DNA from: Pirellulales bacterium
GTDB taxonomy: Bacteria; Planctomycetota; Planctomycetia; Pirellulales; JAEUIK01
Assembly: GCA_019694435.1 (NCBI GenBank)
Contig: JAIBBZ010000005.1
Coordinates: 186,001 to 250,000, forward strand
Length of the DNA: 64,000 bases
Direction of reading: 5' to 3'
The translations under genes and the position numbers were made by a program. Position 1 is the stretch's first letter, and every line of letters begins with the position of its first letter. The notes beneath the pieces were generated by a model that made no database searches, was not told where the DNA came from, and worked only from the letters and a program-made list of their open reading frames with translations. Of the stretch, positions 30,101-37,557 are shown in pieces.

Positions 30101-30865
30101 ACGCAGGCCGCGTTCTATCTGCGCAACGCGAACAGCACGGGCCCCAACGACATTCCGACGTTTGCCTTCGGGGCCTCGACCTTTGTGCCGTTCGTGGGTG
30201 ATTGGAACGGCGACCTGATCGACACGATCGGCGTGTTCGATCCGGCGACGGCGCGGTTCTTCTTGCGCAACACCAACAACAGCGGCGCTGCCGATTTTCC
30301 ACCGTTCCTGTATGGCGCGCCCAACTGGCGGCCGCTGGCCGGACACTGGACCGCCGTCACGACGGTGTCCGGGTATTCGCTCGATACGCCGACGAGCAGT
30401 GCGACGGCCGGCGCCGCGCTGACCCCGGGCCAGGTCGGCGCGCTCTTGAACGAGGCCGCGGCGCGCTGGCTGGCCGCAGGACTGAATCCGGCGGGCGCCG
30501 CTCAGGCTGCGCTGGCCCAAGTGCAGATTGTCGATCTGCCGGGTACGCAGATCGCGCGCACGGTGGCCAGCCAGATCTTTCTCGACACGACCGCCGCGGG
30601 GAATGGCTGGTTCGTCGATGCTTCGCCGCAGGACGACAGCGAATTCGCCGCGGCCGTGGCCGGGCAGAAACAGGCGCAAGCTGGCTCGGCGGCGGCAACG
30701 AAGATCGACCTCTTGACCGTGCTGGCCCACGAATTGGGGCACGTCTTGGGCTTGGAGGACACGGCCGCCAACGGTACGGACTTGATGGCCGACCTGCTAC
30801 CAGTGGGGGTCCGCCGCTCGCCCGTGGCCGCGCAGATCGACTTGCTGTTCGGTTTGGATGAGTAG
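27191..30865 (+). CDS. Giant LEPR-XLL secreted protein: PhoPQ-type hydrolase, beta-repeat region and metzincin-like zinc motif
   Basis: A 1224-residue protein. Residues 1-40 carry a basic leader and the LEPR-XLL variant ALESRQLLTALD. Residues about 40-400 resemble PhoPQ-activated pathogenicity-related (PqaA) alpha/beta hydrolases, with nucleophile Ser215 in TGASKRGWTTW and a later FPNTGHGLNLPGG His region. Residues 470-560 are a tandem Ig-like repeat (INILANDTDDGPLG). Residues 563-700 are an SdrD B-like domain (FVDANGNNAFDLGE). Residues 815-1055 form five VCBS/FG-GAP-like repeats. The C-terminus has HELGHVLGLED (1180-1190), a complete metzincin-type HExxHxxGxxD site. Both active sites look intact. 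It is 228 bases upstream of a second giant protein of the same design. Confidence 0.85.
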   Translation: MRGGRRAGGRLRSTAGDHGAYVTQLACEALESRQLLTALDDYVAAFDPNYHYSLVATTPGPNFTHYLIDMTSQQWRTAQEVDKPIWQHWVEIVVPTTALPGTAVLVVSGGNNDHTTPPPVTPELVQAALAANMVLVHVPTIPSEPLQFADENFTRSEDAIIAYTFDKFIDTGDPTWPALLPMVKSAVRGMDTAQDFLSHLPIPRPINDFIVTGASKRGWTTWLTAAVDERVRAIVPVVFDALNLDEQFVHQISVYGELGPALDDYVAADIPGRAFTPRGQELLSIVDPYEYRDRLTLPKLGINSTGDEFFVVDSAQFYFHDLVGDSYLRYFPNTGHGLNLPGGTVAAVTEALVPFVTSTILGTPRPQFTWTVQADDSILALVSTPPLEVRLWQATDVDGRDFRASQPNPPFWTMSVVSPIGLGTYLGSVQPPPGGGTAFFLEFVFPNLPGLPNYVFDTEIHVKTAPAAGNQTPKAGDDRAATAINQPIDINILANDTDDGPLGASSFIPVSGPYHGTFADVGGLLRYTPQAGYSGGDTFEYRLRDAEGALSNVASVQIRVGGAVAFSGQVFVDANGNNAFDLGEVGIPGARVHITGQSWPLAVDRVVVTDGNGNYSLTEADVPNLLLPAGTYSVTEIQPAAFHQGTTGTGYRIGPGNEILSTLPGADDRFGPYLIGAAQQAIQLNFAELGLRADFLAQIAGGTYFTASAGLGGLVLPAGGSSQDINLAQGPVWFALDGGWVGPLSVNATSNTLLGSAQVSLYDNQFRQLATSRTAGNAAITYPGSTTGPYFLKLEGTNSSVDLYVSAGAAVVPGPDAVETIGAFDPSTAMFYLRNTNGSGLPDFTPFPFGAPGWQAVYGDWDGNGSTTIGVFDPVNATFYLRNSNGSGPVNVAPFPFGGAGWQPLAGDWNGDGVDTVGVFNPNNGVFYLRNSNSAGAADGGTFLYGLPGWTAVTGDWNGDGTDTIGVFNPTQAAFYLRNANSTGPNDIPTFAFGASTFVPFVGDWNGDLIDTIGVFDPATARFFLRNTNNSGAADFPPFLYGAPNWRPLAGHWTAVTTVSGYSLDTPTSSATAGAALTPGQVGALLNEAAARWLAAGLNPAGAAQAALAQVQIVDLPGTQIARTVASQIFLDTTAAGNGWFVDASPQDDSEFAAAVAGQKQAQAGSAAATKIDLLTVLAHELGHVLGLEDTAANGTDLMADLLPVGVRRSPVAAQIDLLFGLDE
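29636..30357 (+). repeat. Five in-frame VCBS/FG-GAP-like repeats
   Basis: Each unit is about 47-48 codons and follows the pattern D-T-I-G-V-F-[DN]-P-x4-FYLRN-[TS]-N then PFxFG then GDWNGDG. The GDWNGDG loops resemble calcium-binding beta-propeller or beta-solenoid blades. The last unit is the most degenerate (GHWTAV in place of GDWNG). Confidence 0.85.
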
Positions 30866-31093
30866 TGCGGATTCTGCGGCCAATTAAGCACTTCGTGCCT
30901 GCCCGCAGAAGTTATTCCCCCTCGCGCGCGATTGCACGATCCGAGTTTTTTGCGCGATGCGCATACCTTGACACCCCCGCAGACTCGGTAAAGAGTGGAA
31001 TTTCTCCGGTGGACGGCCCAGGTTGCATTGGGCGCGCCGGCAAGGCGGAGCAGGTCACCTGCCCGTCGCTCCACTAACCGTCGGGGGCGCCCC

Positions 31094-33865
31094 GTGGCTC
31101 GTTCCGCACGCCGTAAGCCGTCTGTTGGCCGCAAACCACGCCTGGGCGAAGCGCTCGAACGCCGCGATCTGCTCGCGGTCGATTTCGTGTTCTTGTTGCG
31201 CTCCAGTGCATTTCCAGAGGCCGATCCGGGCGTGCTGGCCCACGCATTGGCAGCGGCCGAGGCGGTCAAGAACGCGTTCAATTTCACGGACATCATCGAT
31301 CAGTTTGCGGCCGAGCCCCCGAACAATGTGATCATCCCGATCGTGCTTTCGAAGGAGTCGCTGTTGGTGACTCCCGATGTGCCGTTTGTGCCCGTGTTCT
31401 CGGGGGCAGGCGCCACGCAGTTGATCCCGCGTACGAGCCTGGTCGACTACACCTTCGTCCGTAACGCCTTGTTCGGCGACGCCTTGAATGAACCGGACGA
31501 CGGCATCGTCGGCGCGTTGCCACTACCGGGGCAGTTGAAGGTCGAAGCCAGATTTCCGTATTTCTGGAACAACCAGTTGGTAATGACCAAGACGCAGATG
31601 CGTTCTTGGAGCGCGTTTCCACCGCTGCTCGATCCCTCGTTCACACCCTACGCGTTGGACGACGAGGTAATCGTCGCCGGCACCAGCGACGAAGCCGTGG
31701 ATTACGGATTGCAGACTGTGCTGGCTACCGACGCTGGCCAACAGTGCTTTGCCGATGCCCAGATCATCTTCGACAGTAACTTCAAATACGACGAAGACGG
31801 CGACCCAACGAACGGAATTCAGCCTGCCGAGGATGGCGTAATCAACGTCCTCGACGAGGTCATCTACCGGCTGCTGGAGACCATGGGGCTGGGCACGGCC
31901 GAATCGCTCGTGCCGAAACGTCCGCCGCTGGGATTCGCTGGACAGGTGCCGATCACGATCGGCGACTTGTTCCGCTTTGCCGACAACCTGCCCGGCAAGG
32001 ACCCGCAGTCGATCAGTGACTTCCAAACGTTTGCCCGCTCGATCTCGCCGAGTGTGAATGACACGTACGACGACGGCACCGAGGAGTTCGTTCCCGCCGG
32101 GCTGGCGTTCTTCAATGACAATAACGTCGTATTTCCGAATCTGCTCGATCAGGCAACGGCGCAGTTTCTGGACCTCATCGGTTGGGATATCGATACGAAC
32201 GCGGCCCCGAATGCCGTTACCGATGTCGTCAACGTGCCGGAAGACACGTCTATCGTCATCAACATTCTGGCGAACGATTTCGATGTCGACGGCGCGATCA
32301 TCCCGTCCACCGTGCAGATCGCCAAGCTGCCCGATCACGGGACGATCGCGGTCAATCCGGTGACCGGCCAGGTGACCTACACGCCGTTCGCCAACTACAA
32401 CGGGCCCGACAATTTCCGCTACTCGGTTGCCGACAACGACACGAAGCGCAGCTCGGTGGCCAACGTGAACATCACGGTCGTACCAGTCAACGACCTGCCC
32501 GTGGCCGGCAACGACCAGGCGACCACCGCGATCAACGCGGCCGTGTTCATCCCGGTCTTGGTCAACGACGCGGATGTCGACGGTTCGCTCGACCCGGCGA
32601 CCATCGAGATCGTCACGAATCCGACCAAGGGGATTGCGCTGCCGCAAGCCAACGGCGGCATTCTGTACACTCCTTCGCCGGGCCAGACGGGCGGCGATTT
32701 GTTTGAATACCGCGTGAAGGACACCAATGGCGGTCTTTCCAACACGGCCCGGGTCACGATCCGCATCGGGGCTCCCGTGCAGTTGGCCGGGCAAGTCTAT
32801 GCCGACTTGAACAACAACGGCGTGCGCGATCCGGGCGAGGCGGGAATCCCGGGCGTCATGGTGACGCTGCGCAAGGACGACGGTCCCTACACGTTCCAAG
32901 GCCTGATCGTCACGACCGACGCCGATGGGCAGTATTTATTCGCCGAGGGCGCCGGCAAGCCTGTGCTCCCGGGCGGCGTCTATACGATCGTCGAAATCCA
33001 TCCGCAGCAGTTCAACGACGGCATCGACACGGCCGGCGCGCCGGCGCCGGGCGTCGTCGCGAACGACCTGTTGGGCACGATTACGCTCACTCCAGGCGGC
33101 GCGGCGATCGGCTTCAACTTTGGCGAGCGCGGCCTGCGGGCCGATGCGGCGGCGGCCAACGTGTCGAACCGCTTCTTCCTGGCCACCGACGCGGCGCCCC
33201 AGTTCCTCTCGAGCCTGTTCATCACCGGCAACGGCACCGGCGACGGCACGAGCGCCACGTTTGTGGCCAATCTGTATTACGAAGTGCTGTTCCGTGAAGG
33301 CGACGCCTACGGCGTATCGTACTGGACCACGCAGCTCAACACGGGCGCAATGTCGCGCACGGCCGTGGTCAACGCGTTCCTCAACTCGTACGAGTACCGC
33401 GGCAACCTGATCAAGTCGTACTTCCAGAAGTACCTCGGCCGCGACATTGACAACTATGGCCTGGGCCAGTTCTTCACACTGATGAACGCCGGCTGGACCG
33501 AAGAGCAGGTGCTGGCCTTCATCCTTGGATCGCCCGAGTACTATGCCAAGCACGGCGGCACGACGAGCGGCTTCACGACGGCGCTGTTTGCAGATCTGCT
33601 GGGCCGTGTGCCGAGCGCCACGGACGTGCAGCAACTTTCGCGTTACAGCCGCACGCAGTTGATCGACATCGTGCTCTCCAGCGACGAAATGCGGGGCCTG
33701 CTGCTCGACGGCAACGTGTCGTTCGGCGGATGGTACGACCGCTACCTCGGACGCAACGCCGACACGCCGAGCAAGAACACCTTCTTGCAACTGCTCCGTA
33801 GCGGCGGTTGGAACTGGCGCGCCGTACAAAGCTACTTGCTATCGTCGAACGAGAACTTCCTGTAG
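31094..33865 (+). CDS. Giant LEPR-XLL secreted protein with degenerate NF038122-like metalloprotease domain and DUF4214
   Basis: A 923-residue protein; the GTG at 31094 gives a short basic leader and the LEPR-XLL variant ALERRDLLAVD. An in-frame GTG at 30995 is an alternative. Residues 30-365 follow the NF038122 metalloprotease pattern (AQIIFDSNF, IGDLFRFADN, DLIGWDID). Where the family has HEIGHALGF-like zinc ligands, this protein reads YRLLETMGLG (258-267), so all three ligands are lost. Two Ig-like tandem repeats (369-559), an SdrD B-like domain (560-690, ADLNNNGVRDPGE) and a DUF4214 region with several helical copies (719-923, YEVLFREGDAYGVSYWT) follow. A structural or adhesive surface role is more likely than catalysis. 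Confidence 0.85.
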   Translation: MARSARRKPSVGRKPRLGEALERRDLLAVDFVFLLRSSAFPEADPGVLAHALAAAEAVKNAFNFTDIIDQFAAEPPNNVIIPIVLSKESLLVTPDVPFVPVFSGAGATQLIPRTSLVDYTFVRNALFGDALNEPDDGIVGALPLPGQLKVEARFPYFWNNQLVMTKTQMRSWSAFPPLLDPSFTPYALDDEVIVAGTSDEAVDYGLQTVLATDAGQQCFADAQIIFDSNFKYDEDGDPTNGIQPAEDGVINVLDEVIYRLLETMGLGTAESLVPKRPPLGFAGQVPITIGDLFRFADNLPGKDPQSISDFQTFARSISPSVNDTYDDGTEEFVPAGLAFFNDNNVVFPNLLDQATAQFLDLIGWDIDTNAAPNAVTDVVNVPEDTSIVINILANDFDVDGAIIPSTVQIAKLPDHGTIAVNPVTGQVTYTPFANYNGPDNFRYSVADNDTKRSSVANVNITVVPVNDLPVAGNDQATTAINAAVFIPVLVNDADVDGSLDPATIEIVTNPTKGIALPQANGGILYTPSPGQTGGDLFEYRVKDTNGGLSNTARVTIRIGAPVQLAGQVYADLNNNGVRDPGEAGIPGVMVTLRKDDGPYTFQGLIVTTDADGQYLFAEGAGKPVLPGGVYTIVEIHPQQFNDGIDTAGAPAPGVVANDLLGTITLTPGGAAIGFNFGERGLRADAAAANVSNRFFLATDAAPQFLSSLFITGNGTGDGTSATFVANLYYEVLFREGDAYGVSYWTTQLNTGAMSRTAVVNAFLNSYEYRGNLIKSYFQKYLGRDIDNYGLGQFFTLMNAGWTEEQVLAFILGSPEYYAKHGGTTSGFTTALFADLLGRVPSATDVQQLSRYSRTQLIDIVLSSDEMRGLLLDGNVSFGGWYDRYLGRNADTPSKNTFLQLLRSGGWNWRAVQSYLLSSNENFL

Positions 33866-34181
33866 TCGCTAACGCGACCAGGGGGAGTTCCGATCCCATG
33901 GCCAGGGGCCGCCAGCCGCGCTTGCTAGCGCGGCTGTGTGTTTTTCTAGACGCCCTGTTTTGCCTGTGCGGGCCGCCATACTCACCGCAATTTGCCCCGG
34001 CGAGTGGTTAAATCGCAAGCTCGGTCGACCTGGTAAGCCGGGACGATCGTACGGCCGGGCGCGTTTCTGTTGGAATCGTCGGCACAGACGGTCGAATCGA
34101 TACAACGTGCACTACCCGTGCAACCCGTCTGACCATCCTTTCGACCGTCATTCGACCCGGCAAAGCGCGAAAGGGAAGACT

Positions 34182-35909
34182 GTGAAACGCGCCATTTGGA
34201 TGTTGGTTGCCCTCTGTGGCCTGGCCGCCTTTGATGGCCTGGCCTGGGCCGAGAATACCGGCGAGCCGCTGCTGCCGCCGCGTACCAAGAAAACTGCGCG
34301 AACCCGCGTGAGCGACCCGCGACAGTACACTCCCTTCGCAGAGCAGGAGAAGCAGGCGCCGGCGGCCCCCAAGCGGGCCACCATGGCCAGCGATGTCACG
34401 CCTGTGCGGTTGGCCCAGGACGAGCAAATGCTCGAGCCCGAGCCCGATCCGGCCATCGCCACCGACGCCCCCGTCGTCGAAGACCAGGCGCCGACCGCGT
34501 TGCCGGAGATGCCGGCCTCGGAACTTCCGATCGAAACGATGCCTGGTCCGAACGCCGGGGCCGCGATGGCCACGGACGAAGGCTGCCAGACCGGCTGTCC
34601 GACCGGCAGCCCGGGCTCGTGTGCCGTCGGCGACTGCAACGGGGGATGCGATGGCGCCTGCAACGGCTCGTGCGATGCGTACGGCGGGTGCGGCGGCTGC
34701 GATGCCTGTGGGGGCTGTGGCGGTGCCGGTTGTGGCGCGTGCCGCGGTGGGTTGCTGAGCCGCTGGTGCGCCTGCGGCTCGATGTTTGAGAGCTTCTGGC
34801 ACGAGGTGCATTCCGGCCGGCGCATTTGGTTCGAGACCCAAGCCCTGAGCTGGTACACGCGCTCGATCAACTATCCGCCATTGGCCACCTCGAGCCCGGA
34901 CGGAACACCCCAAGCCGTAGCGGGCGTGTTGGGACAGCCGACGACGACCGTGCTGTTCGGCAATCAGGATCTCGACAACGATCCGCGTGCCGGTGGCCGA
35001 ATCAACTTCGGCCTCTGGCTGATCGACGGTCAGTTCCTCGGTGTCCAGGGCGACTACTTCGCGCTGGACGAAGAGAAGAACACCTTCTCAGCGGAGTCGA
35101 CGGGCGATCCCATCCTGGCGCGACCGTTCAACAACGTACAGACGATGACGCCCGACGCCTCGATCATCGCCGGCAACGGCATCACCGATCCGCGCTTCGG
35201 TACGGCCCTGGTCGATCTCGATGGCAGCATCGTGATCGACACGCATAGCCGCACGCAGGGCGGCGGCATCGGGCTGCGCAAGCCCACCTGGGTCAGTTTC
35301 GACGACAACTATCGGGTTAATCTGCTGGGAGGCTATCGCTACTTTCGCCTCGACGAGGGCGTCTCGATCCACGATACGGTCTTCCCGCAGGGCGGCCCGT
35401 TCGTACCGGGCACGAGCTTCCAGACGTTTGATCTGTTCGACACCGAGAACGAATTTCACGGCGGCGAGATCGGCATGTTGCTCGAGTTCCGCAAGAGCGT
35501 CTGGTCGTTGGACCTGTTAGGACGCGTGGCCTTGGGCAACATGCGGCAGCGTATGGAGGTGCAGGGCTACAGCGTGATCGACGATACGATCAACCAGGCC
35601 GTGGTGAACGACGGCCTGTTGGCCCAAAGCACGAACATCGGCATGCATCGCGTAGACGAGTTCTGCGCAATTCCGGAGTTCGGGGCGAAAGTCGGCCTCT
35701 CGGTGACCGATTACTTCCGCGTGACGTTCGGCTACACGTTTATCTACATCAGCAGCGTGGTCCGCGCGGACGATCAGATCGACCTGAACCTGAACCTCTC
35801 GCAAGCGGGCGGCGGCGTGCTCGTCGGCTCGCCCGAACCGGCCGCGTATCTGCGCGACACCGACTACTGGTTGCAGGGCATCAACTTGGGCGGCGAGTTG
35901 AAGTTCTAA
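34182..35909 (+). CDS. BBP7-type outer-membrane beta-barrel protein with Cys/Gly-rich linker
   Basis: A 575-residue protein; the GTG at 34182 follows AAGGGAAGAC and starts a signal peptide (WMLVALCGLAAFDGLAWA). Residues 25-130 are Pro/Glu-rich and low in structure. Residues 135-198 hold 15 Cys in Gly-rich runs (DCNGGCDGACNGSCD). From residue 205 to the end is the planctomycete BBP7-family barrel: FWFETQALSWYTRS-like strand (IWFETQALSWYT), RAGGRINFGLWL, WVSFDDNYRVNLLGGYRYFRL, GGEIGMLLEF, FRVTFGYTFIYISSVVRADDQIDLN and the closing strand INLGGELKF. The Cys region may be oxidised or bind metal; this is inference. Confidence 0.85.
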   Translation: MKRAIWMLVALCGLAAFDGLAWAENTGEPLLPPRTKKTARTRVSDPRQYTPFAEQEKQAPAAPKRATMASDVTPVRLAQDEQMLEPEPDPAIATDAPVVEDQAPTALPEMPASELPIETMPGPNAGAAMATDEGCQTGCPTGSPGSCAVGDCNGGCDGACNGSCDAYGGCGGCDACGGCGGAGCGACRGGLLSRWCACGSMFESFWHEVHSGRRIWFETQALSWYTRSINYPPLATSSPDGTPQAVAGVLGQPTTTVLFGNQDLDNDPRAGGRINFGLWLIDGQFLGVQGDYFALDEEKNTFSAESTGDPILARPFNNVQTMTPDASIIAGNGITDPRFGTALVDLDGSIVIDTHSRTQGGGIGLRKPTWVSFDDNYRVNLLGGYRYFRLDEGVSIHDTVFPQGGPFVPGTSFQTFDLFDTENEFHGGEIGMLLEFRKSVWSLDLLGRVALGNMRQRMEVQGYSVIDDTINQAVVNDGLLAQSTNIGMHRVDEFCAIPEFGAKVGLSVTDYFRVTFGYTFIYISSVVRADDQIDLNLNLSQAGGGVLVGSPEPAAYLRDTDYWLQGINLGGELKF

Positions 35910-35947
35910 GCCGCTCCGTTCGCAACCTGGCGGACGACGAAAAACCG

Positions 35948-35976
35948 ACAGCCCAGGGGCATGCACCCTGGGCTGT
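35948..35976 (-). terminator. Intrinsic terminator of the SH3 gene
   Basis: A perfect 11-bp stem (35948-35958 / 35966-35976) with a 7-base loop. Read on the minus strand it is followed by cgg and TTTTT, so it serves the leftward SH3-protein gene. It also sits just past the barrel gene and may act in both directions. Confidence 0.75.
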
Positions 35977-36008
35977 TCGCGTTCGATGTTCAGGCCTGCG
36001 TGCGCGAC

Positions 36009-37334
36009 CTAACGCCGCGGCGCCTGCTCGAGAATCGTCACTCGCTTCGCGGTGACGTGCGGTTTGTCGAACTCGGGCACATAGCCGATGGTGCCAATCA
36101 CGCCGACCTCGCGGCCGACGTACAGGCCCAGGTTCAGCCCCGGCGCCGAGGTCACGAAGCTGCGGATCACACCGTTGGGGTCGAGTAGCGCAAAGGCGGG
36201 AGCGCCCGCGTGGCTCGATTTGACGCGTGCCAGGCGACCCTGCCCGTCGTAGCGCGGGCTGCCGACGCTCGTGCCCGCCGGGTCGTTGGCGGCGTATTGA
36301 GCCTGCTCGTCGACGGCCTCGACCAGCCGCGCGCGCTGTTGCAGATCGGCGAACCGCTGGATGCGAGCGATCAGATCGCGTGCGCGGCCGCGTTCCAGCG
36401 CCGTCGTCGCAATCGAATAGGCCCGTTCGGCGCGGGCACGCACCTCGTCGAGCGACCAATCGGCCGGCTCTTCGGTGACCATCAACGACAGGTAGAGTTC
36501 TAACTCGGTCAGTTCGGTGTCGAAGTCGTCGGCCGGTACGCTCGACAGGCGTTTCGAGGTTCGTTTGCGGCGCGGCGCCTCTTCGGTGCGCGGCTGCCGG
36601 TCGAGGTCGACGGCGTCGCCGGGCTCGGGCTCGACGACAAAATCGCGATCGCGCGAGGCGACGCGTCGGCTACCGGGCGTGCCTGCGTAGCTGCGCTGCG
36701 GGGGCTCGTCTTCACCATGCACGATTGGCGCGCCGTCCAGCTCGTCGAGTGCCTCGTCGTCGGGCGAGTCGCCGCCGCGTTCAAGGCGCGCGATGATGCG
36801 GTTCTTGTAGGCCTGGCGATTGCGAGGCTGATCGACCGAGGCCGGATTGCGATCGACCAGGCGTCCGGCAATCCAGCGAAACTCGCCCGATGGCGGGGCG
36901 ATCTGGTACCAGGTCTGTTCGTTGGGTCCCTCGCCGAAACGCTTGGCACCCAGGATTTCTACTTCCTCGCCGCGATAGAGCTGCACCTGGATCACGTCGC
37001 GCTGGTCGCCCAGCATGCTGCCGACGCGCGCGGCCACGCGGTCGCCTTTGACGACCGCGAGATTGTCTTCCTTGATCTCCAGGAACTCGCCCGACACCCA
37101 GCTAAAGCTGTTCTCCGGCGGGCGGATGGCGTACCAGCCGCCCGGATCGTGGCGGTAGACCTCGACTTGCGCGCCGCGCGCCAGGCGATCGGTCGGATAG
37201 TAGTTTTCGCCGGGTCCGCCACGCACGTAGACGTCGTCAGCGACGACAAAGGCGACGTAGGGAAACTCTTCGGCAGTCGCCGGCGCGACGATCGCGGCGC
37301 AAATCATCGCGGCCCATAAGATCCGCGCAGGCAT
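36009..37334 (-). CDS. Exported protein with two bacterial SH3 domains
   Basis: A 441-residue protein with a signal peptide ([17 protein letters not shown]). Two SH3-like domains follow: residues 24-95 with [19 protein letters not shown] and [19 protein letters not shown], and 96-165 with [29 protein letters not shown] and [18 protein letters not shown]. Then comes an acidic disordered stretch, a helical region ([21 protein letters not shown]) and a final beta domain ([28 protein letters not shown]). It is transcribed away from leuS, with 223 bases between their starts. A cell-envelope binding role is inferred. Confidence 0.82.
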   Translation of the reverse strand: MPARILWAAMICAAIVAPATAEEFPYVAFVVADDVYVRGGPGENYYPTDRLARGAQVEVYRHDPGGWYAIRPPENSFSWVSGEFLEIKEDNLAVVKGDRVAARVGSMLGDQRDVIQVQLYRGEEVEILGAKRFGEGPNEQTWYQIAPPSGEFRWIAGRLVDRNPASVDQPRNRQAYKNRIIARLERGGDSPDDEALDELDGAPIVHGEDEPPQRSYAGTPGSRRVASRDRDFVVEPEPGDAVDLDRQPRTEEAPRRKRTSKRLSSVPADDFDTELTELELYLSLMVTEEPADWSLDEVRARAERAYSIATTALERGRARDLIARIQRFADLQQRARLVEAVDEQAQYAANDPAGTSVGSPRYDGQGRLARVKSSHAGAPAFALLDPNGVIRSFVTSAPGLNLGLYVGREVGVIGTIGYVPEFDKPHVTAKRVTILEQAPRR

Positions 37335-37557
37335 GGTGAGCCTCCCAGCGGGCGGCCGTGTCGGGACAAGATCGCAAAGACGGGGTGGAAGTAAGTACCC
37401 GAACGTGCGCGGTGGCTTCAATGTCAGTTGGCCGTGGCGGGCACCGGTTTGCCGCAGTTGGTTCCGAGAAGTAGAATCGAGCCCCCGCCGAAATTGCCGG
37501 GCGAGTTGCGCGCAACTTGTGGAATTCCAGACTGTTAGAGCAATAAGCACAGGCCCC

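Noticed and set aside
27113..30742. 1209-codon open frame antisense to the first giant protein
   Set aside because: It mirrors the high-GC sense gene codon by codon, has no domain or signal peptide, and is rich in Arg, Gly and His, as antisense shadows in GC-rich DNA are.
31523..32899. 458-codon antisense frame opposite the second giant protein
   Set aside because: Same shadow pattern, no family match. The sense strand has clear domains.
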